Source: Bacteroidales bacterium UBA3810 (GTDB taxonomy: Bacteria; Bacteroidota; Bacteroidia; Bacteroidales; Paludibacteraceae). From it: 46,563 nucleotides of DNA. The stretch lies in NCBI GenBank assembly GCA_002368645.1, contig DFEE01000033.1, positions 1 through 46,563 on the forward strand. The letters are read 5' to 3'. Below are positions 43,676 to 46,563 of the stretch, piece by piece. Within the stretch, counting starts at the first letter, position 1; each line of letters starts with the position of its first letter. Position numbers and translations under genes: made by a program. The notes under the pieces are model-generated. The model did no database searches, was not told the origin of the DNA, and was given only the letters and a program-made list of their open reading frames with translations.

Positions 43676-46563
43676 ATGAGAAAGTTTCTATTAACACTAT
43701 TTAGTGTTTTAGTTTGTTCCGTGATGTTTGCTGCAACAGAGACAACAGTCTATTATGCTGTTCCATCAGCAACGGTTGGCTCCTACACAGTTAAACTCAA
43801 CACAAATCAGCAGACAAATCCTGATGCGTGGTACACGTACACCATGACTAAAACGGACAAGACGTATCAGTCTAATCCGATTTATTCGTGCACGTTCACC
43901 GATTTGTGGGATGGTGTGGATTGTATGCAAATCCAACTTTATGATGGTGACACATGGAAATCGCAAGAAGTTCCTGTGGCACAAGGCTCATGGGCCAGTG
44001 CAGCTACCTACAACGGCAAAATGTGGGTACATGGCGGCTCTTCTTGGATTGCTTATGCCGAAGATGCTGAAAGTGGTAGCGGTTCCTCAGAAAATGTCGT
44101 AACGTACGACTTTACATCTGGTATTGAGGGTCTCTCTTCATGGGGGAATTCGTATTCAGCTCATTCGCAAACATTTAAGGATGGTGCCATTGTTGAATTC
44201 GAAGCAGCAAGCAAGCAGACTTCAACAATTACAGATATGCCTGTAACAAAAGGTAAATATGTAATTTTTAAGGCTCCGGCAAATAAGTCTATTAAGGCAC
44301 TTACATTTACTTGTCAGCAGTGGACGACAAAAACTCAAACTATAACCCTCCATACGAGTACAGATGGTGGAGAGAACTTTTCTGCAACCACAACGACAAG
44401 TTCGAACTTTATTCTTTCTGCCTCCAATTTAACAAATGTTAATGCTGTTAAATTTACATTTAGTTCTTCATCTAATCAAATTGGTATTAAATCGTTGGCT
44501 ATTGTTTACGCTGCTGAAGAAGGTGGTGACACTCCCGATCCAACTCCTGCAGAGAAAGACACCGTTTACTATGTTAATGTAAACGATTGGCCTGCTGTTA
44601 ATGCACATATGTGGGAGGGTTCCGCAGCCGGTACAACTTGGCCAGGCTTGGCGATGACCAAAACGGCAGAGAAATTCAACAATCATGATATTTATATGAT
44701 TGCCTTTGAAGAAGGTGCCTACACTAAGATTATCTTCAGTAATAATGGCGATTCCCAAACCGCTGACCTGACCATTGACCTTGCTAAACCTTATTATAAT
44801 GGTACTACGTGGGTCGCTTCTTTGGAGGAAGAACCTGAGCAGAGCGTTACCCATTATCTCGTTGGTGAAGGTGCGGTTATGAAAGCTTGGGATGCTTCTC
44901 AGGCACTGGCAATGGTGAATGATACAATCGAATTTAAGAACCTTGCTGCTGGAACGTATAAGTTCAAAATCTTAGACAGACAAACTTGGACAGATGCCGT
45001 TGAGTTGACATGCAACGACTTGGCAGATGGAGTTGACGCTGGTTGTGATGGTTCTAATGTACAATTCACCCTCTCTAAGGCGGCTGATATCGTTATTAAA
45101 GTCGTTAATAATAAGATTGTTATTTTAGGCATCCCCGAAGCAGCAAAGAAGGAGATTAAATTGCTGAATGCAAAAGAACTTGCCGCTGCTGAAGCTACAA
45201 TGTTCGTGCATTTCTGGGGTGAAGGTATTACCGCTACTACGGCGAAAATGACCCTTCTTAAAGAAGGTAAGGACACTTTAGGTTTCTCTGCTGAAATCCT
45301 TGAAGGCGCTACTGGGTGCTGCTTTGTACGCATGCCGAAAGATGCTGCGACGATTGATTGGGATACTAACTGGGGGGAAACCGGAGATGCTGTGGTTTGT
45401 GACTCAATGTATTTCCAAGGTTGGACAGGTGACGGAATCTTTGCTGTAAGTTGCGAGGCTCCGTTGACTGAGACCGTCTTTACAGTAGTAGTACCTGCTT
45501 CGATAGACAGCATGTTTATAGCCGGTAGTTTCAATGAGTGGTCTTTTGCTAAGATGTCTTTGGTAGAAGGTGAGGACAGCATATATACGTTGACCGTTCC
45601 TGGTGACCAACGCGGTGCAGAATATAAGTATGCCGCCGGTCCTGACTGGTCATATGTAGAGGTACGCACCTGCGATGAAGGTGATTGCAACCGTAGTTAT
45701 GCGGTTAAGGATACCGTAGAGGCGTTTAAGTCTGTGCCTGTTGTAGTAGAGTACACGACCGTTAAGCTATTGAATGCAAAGGCTCTTGCCGCCGCCAATG
45801 CTAAGATGTTTGTACATGCTTGGGGTACAGGCATAGCCGACCAAGATGTAGAGATGTCTATTTTGAAAGAGGGTAATGATACTCTTGGCTTTGAGGCAGA
45901 GATCAACAAGCTTGCCGAGCAGTTAGTATTTGTTCGCATGAATGGTGAAGCCGAAGGTATCAACTGGGAAGAGAACTGGGGCAAGAGTGCCGACTTAGAC
46001 CGTTGCGCGAATGACTCGATGTACTTCCAAGGTTGGACAGGTGCCGGAATCTTTGCCGTAAGTTGCGAGGCTCCGTTGACCGAGACCGTCTTTACAGTAG
46101 TAGTACCTGCTTCGATAGACAGCATGTTTATAGCCGGTAGTTTCAATGAGTGGTCTTTTGCTAAGATGTCTTTGGTAGAAGGTGAGGACAGCATATATAC
46201 GTTGACCGTTCCGGGTGACCAACGCGGTGCAGAATATAAGTATGCCGCCGGTCCTGACTGGTCATATGTAGAGGTACGCACCTGTGATGAAGGTGATTGC
46301 AACCGTAGTTATGCGGTTAAGGATACCGTAAAGGCGTTTACTTCCGTACCTGTTGTAGTCGAGTACACGACCATTAAGCTATTGAATGCTAAGGCTCTTG
46401 CAGTAGATAATGCCAAGATGTTTGTACATGCTTGGGGTACAGGCATAGCCGACCAAGATGTAGAGATGTCTATTTTGAAAGAAGGTAATGATACTCTTGG
46501 CTTTGAGGCAGAGATCAACAAGCTCGCCGAGCAGTTGGTATTTGTTCGCATGAATGGTGAAGC
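43676..46563 (+). CDS. Repetitive starch-binding surface protein, partial (runs off window)
   Basis: An open frame of at least 962 codons from ATG 43676 to the window edge with no stop. Signal peptide MRKFLLTLFSVLVCSVMFAA. Residues ~23-130 and ~295-380 look like CBM26-type starch-binding domains (TVYYAVPSATVGSYTVKL; VYYVNVNDWPAVNAHMWEG). Residues ~140-285 form a jelly-roll-like domain. From 494 on, a ~204-residue unit repeats (starts at 494, 696 and 900, the last cut off). Each unit has an amylase-associated front part (KLLNAKALA ... FVHAWGTGI) and a CBM48/AMPK-like glycogen-binding part (MFIAGSFNEWSFAKMSLVEG ... AEYKYAAGPDWSYVEV). There is no enzyme motif. It is likely a surface starch-binding protein serving the two amylases. 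Whether it ends in the C-terminal cassette cannot be seen. Confidence 0.88.
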   Translation, partial: MRKFLLTLFSVLVCSVMFAATETTVYYAVPSATVGSYTVKLNTNQQTNPDAWYTYTMTKTDKTYQSNPIYSCTFTDLWDGVDCMQIQLYDGDTWKSQEVPVAQGSWASAATYNGKMWVHGGSSWIAYAEDAESGSGSSENVVTYDFTSGIEGLSSWGNSYSAHSQTFKDGAIVEFEAASKQTSTITDMPVTKGKYVIFKAPANKSIKALTFTCQQWTTKTQTITLHTSTDGGENFSATTTTSSNFILSASNLTNVNAVKFTFSSSSNQIGIKSLAIVYAAEEGGDTPDPTPAEKDTVYYVNVNDWPAVNAHMWEGSAAGTTWPGLAMTKTAEKFNNHDIYMIAFEEGAYTKIIFSNNGDSQTADLTIDLAKPYYNGTTWVASLEEEPEQSVTHYLVGEGAVMKAWDASQALAMVNDTIEFKNLAAGTYKFKILDRQTWTDAVELTCNDLADGVDAGCDGSNVQFTLSKAADIVIKVVNNKIVILGIPEAAKKEIKLLNAKELAAAEATMFVHFWGEGITATTAKMTLLKEGKDTLGFSAEILEGATGCCFVRMPKDAATIDWDTNWGETGDAVVCDSMYFQGWTGDGIFAVSCEAPLTETVFTVVVPASIDSMFIAGSFNEWSFAKMSLVEGEDSIYTLTVPGDQRGAEYKYAAGPDWSYVEVRTCDEGDCNRSYAVKDTVEAFKSVPVVVEYTTVKLLNAKALAAANAKMFVHAWGTGIADQDVEMSILKEGNDTLGFEAEINKLAEQLVFVRMNGEAEGINWEENWGKSADLDRCANDSMYFQGWTGAGIFAVSCEAPLTETVFTVVVPASIDSMFIAGSFNEWSFAKMSLVEGEDSIYTLTVPGDQRGAEYKYAAGPDWSYVEVRTCDEGDCNRSYAVKDTVKAFTSVPVVVEYTTIKLLNAKALAVDNAKMFVHAWGTGIADQDVEMSILKEGNDTLGFEAEINKLAEQLVFVRMNGE
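45155..46563 (+). repeat. 612-bp in-frame tandem repeats
   Basis: The unit repeats with exact 612-base spacing (for example 45806 and 46418, or 45401 and 46013). Bases ~45412-45760 and ~46024-46372 are almost identical, pointing to very recent amplification. The array continues past the window end. Confidence 0.92.

Noticed and set aside
44899..46551. Three serine-rich minus-strand frames with near-identical repeats
   Set aside because: They are the antisense reading of the 612-bp repeats of the starch-binding protein.

Overview
The window looks like chromosomal DNA of a gut- or rumen-type Bacteroidales bacterium (Bacteroidetes). The strongest sign is the promoters. At least eight start regions carry the Bacteroidetes primary-sigma pattern TTTG (or TTG), exactly 20 bases, then TAnnTTTG. 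Leaders are AT-rich and mostly lack a Shine-Dalgarno sequence. The proteins also fit: BspA-type leucine-rich repeats, InlB/Listeria-Bacteroides repeats, cleaved-adhesin and FN3 modules, GCDS repeats, OmpA-type barrels and secreted GH13 amylases. Genus and species cannot be given from sequence reading alone.

Layout. 1-6.4 kb (minus strand): the 5' end of an unknown gene; an internally deleted copy of a small membrane-protein gene; an operon of two secreted repeat proteins closed by a strong terminator and preceded by a ~360-nt leader with its own terminator-like hairpin; and the intact membrane/zinc-ribbon gene that was copied. 6.4-9.4 kb (plus): a small inverted-repeat element, a C_GCAxxG_C_C protein and htpG, which has an unusual cysteine repeat and a sigma-54-like promoter. 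9.4-23.7 kb (plus): an operon of a 981-aa nidogen-like surface protein and a giant 3704-aa modular adhesin. 23.8-29.5 kb (plus): a 917-aa surface protein, an OmpA-domain outer-membrane barrel and a second related barrel. 29.5-35.9 kb (minus): a tightly packed housekeeping operon of flippase, riboflavin synthase, two FKBP prolyl isomerases, a second flippase and truA. 35.9-37.1 kb (minus): an outer-membrane barrel and tRNA-Phe. 37.4 kb to the end (plus): a starch locus with two secreted GH13 alpha-amylases, a small secreted binding protein and a repetitive starch-binding protein that runs off the window.

How it fits together. Eight secreted proteins from three separate loci end in the same short C-terminal cassette, roughly K-hhh-(R/D/H)(N/D)G-x-h-x-I ... 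(Y/F)-x3-G-x2-h, within a few residues of the stop. It is unlike the usual long type IX tail. The tails of the two adhesin-locus proteins form one subtype and those of the starch locus another. My main hypothesis is that the cassette is a sorting or attachment signal read by an outer-membrane machine. The OmpA-barrel/barrel pair next to the adhesins is a candidate partner, reminiscent of SprB/SprF-type adhesin and barrel gene pairs. This is inference. The starch locus shows no SusC/SusD pair inside the window, so it appears to rely on secreted enzymes and binding proteins.
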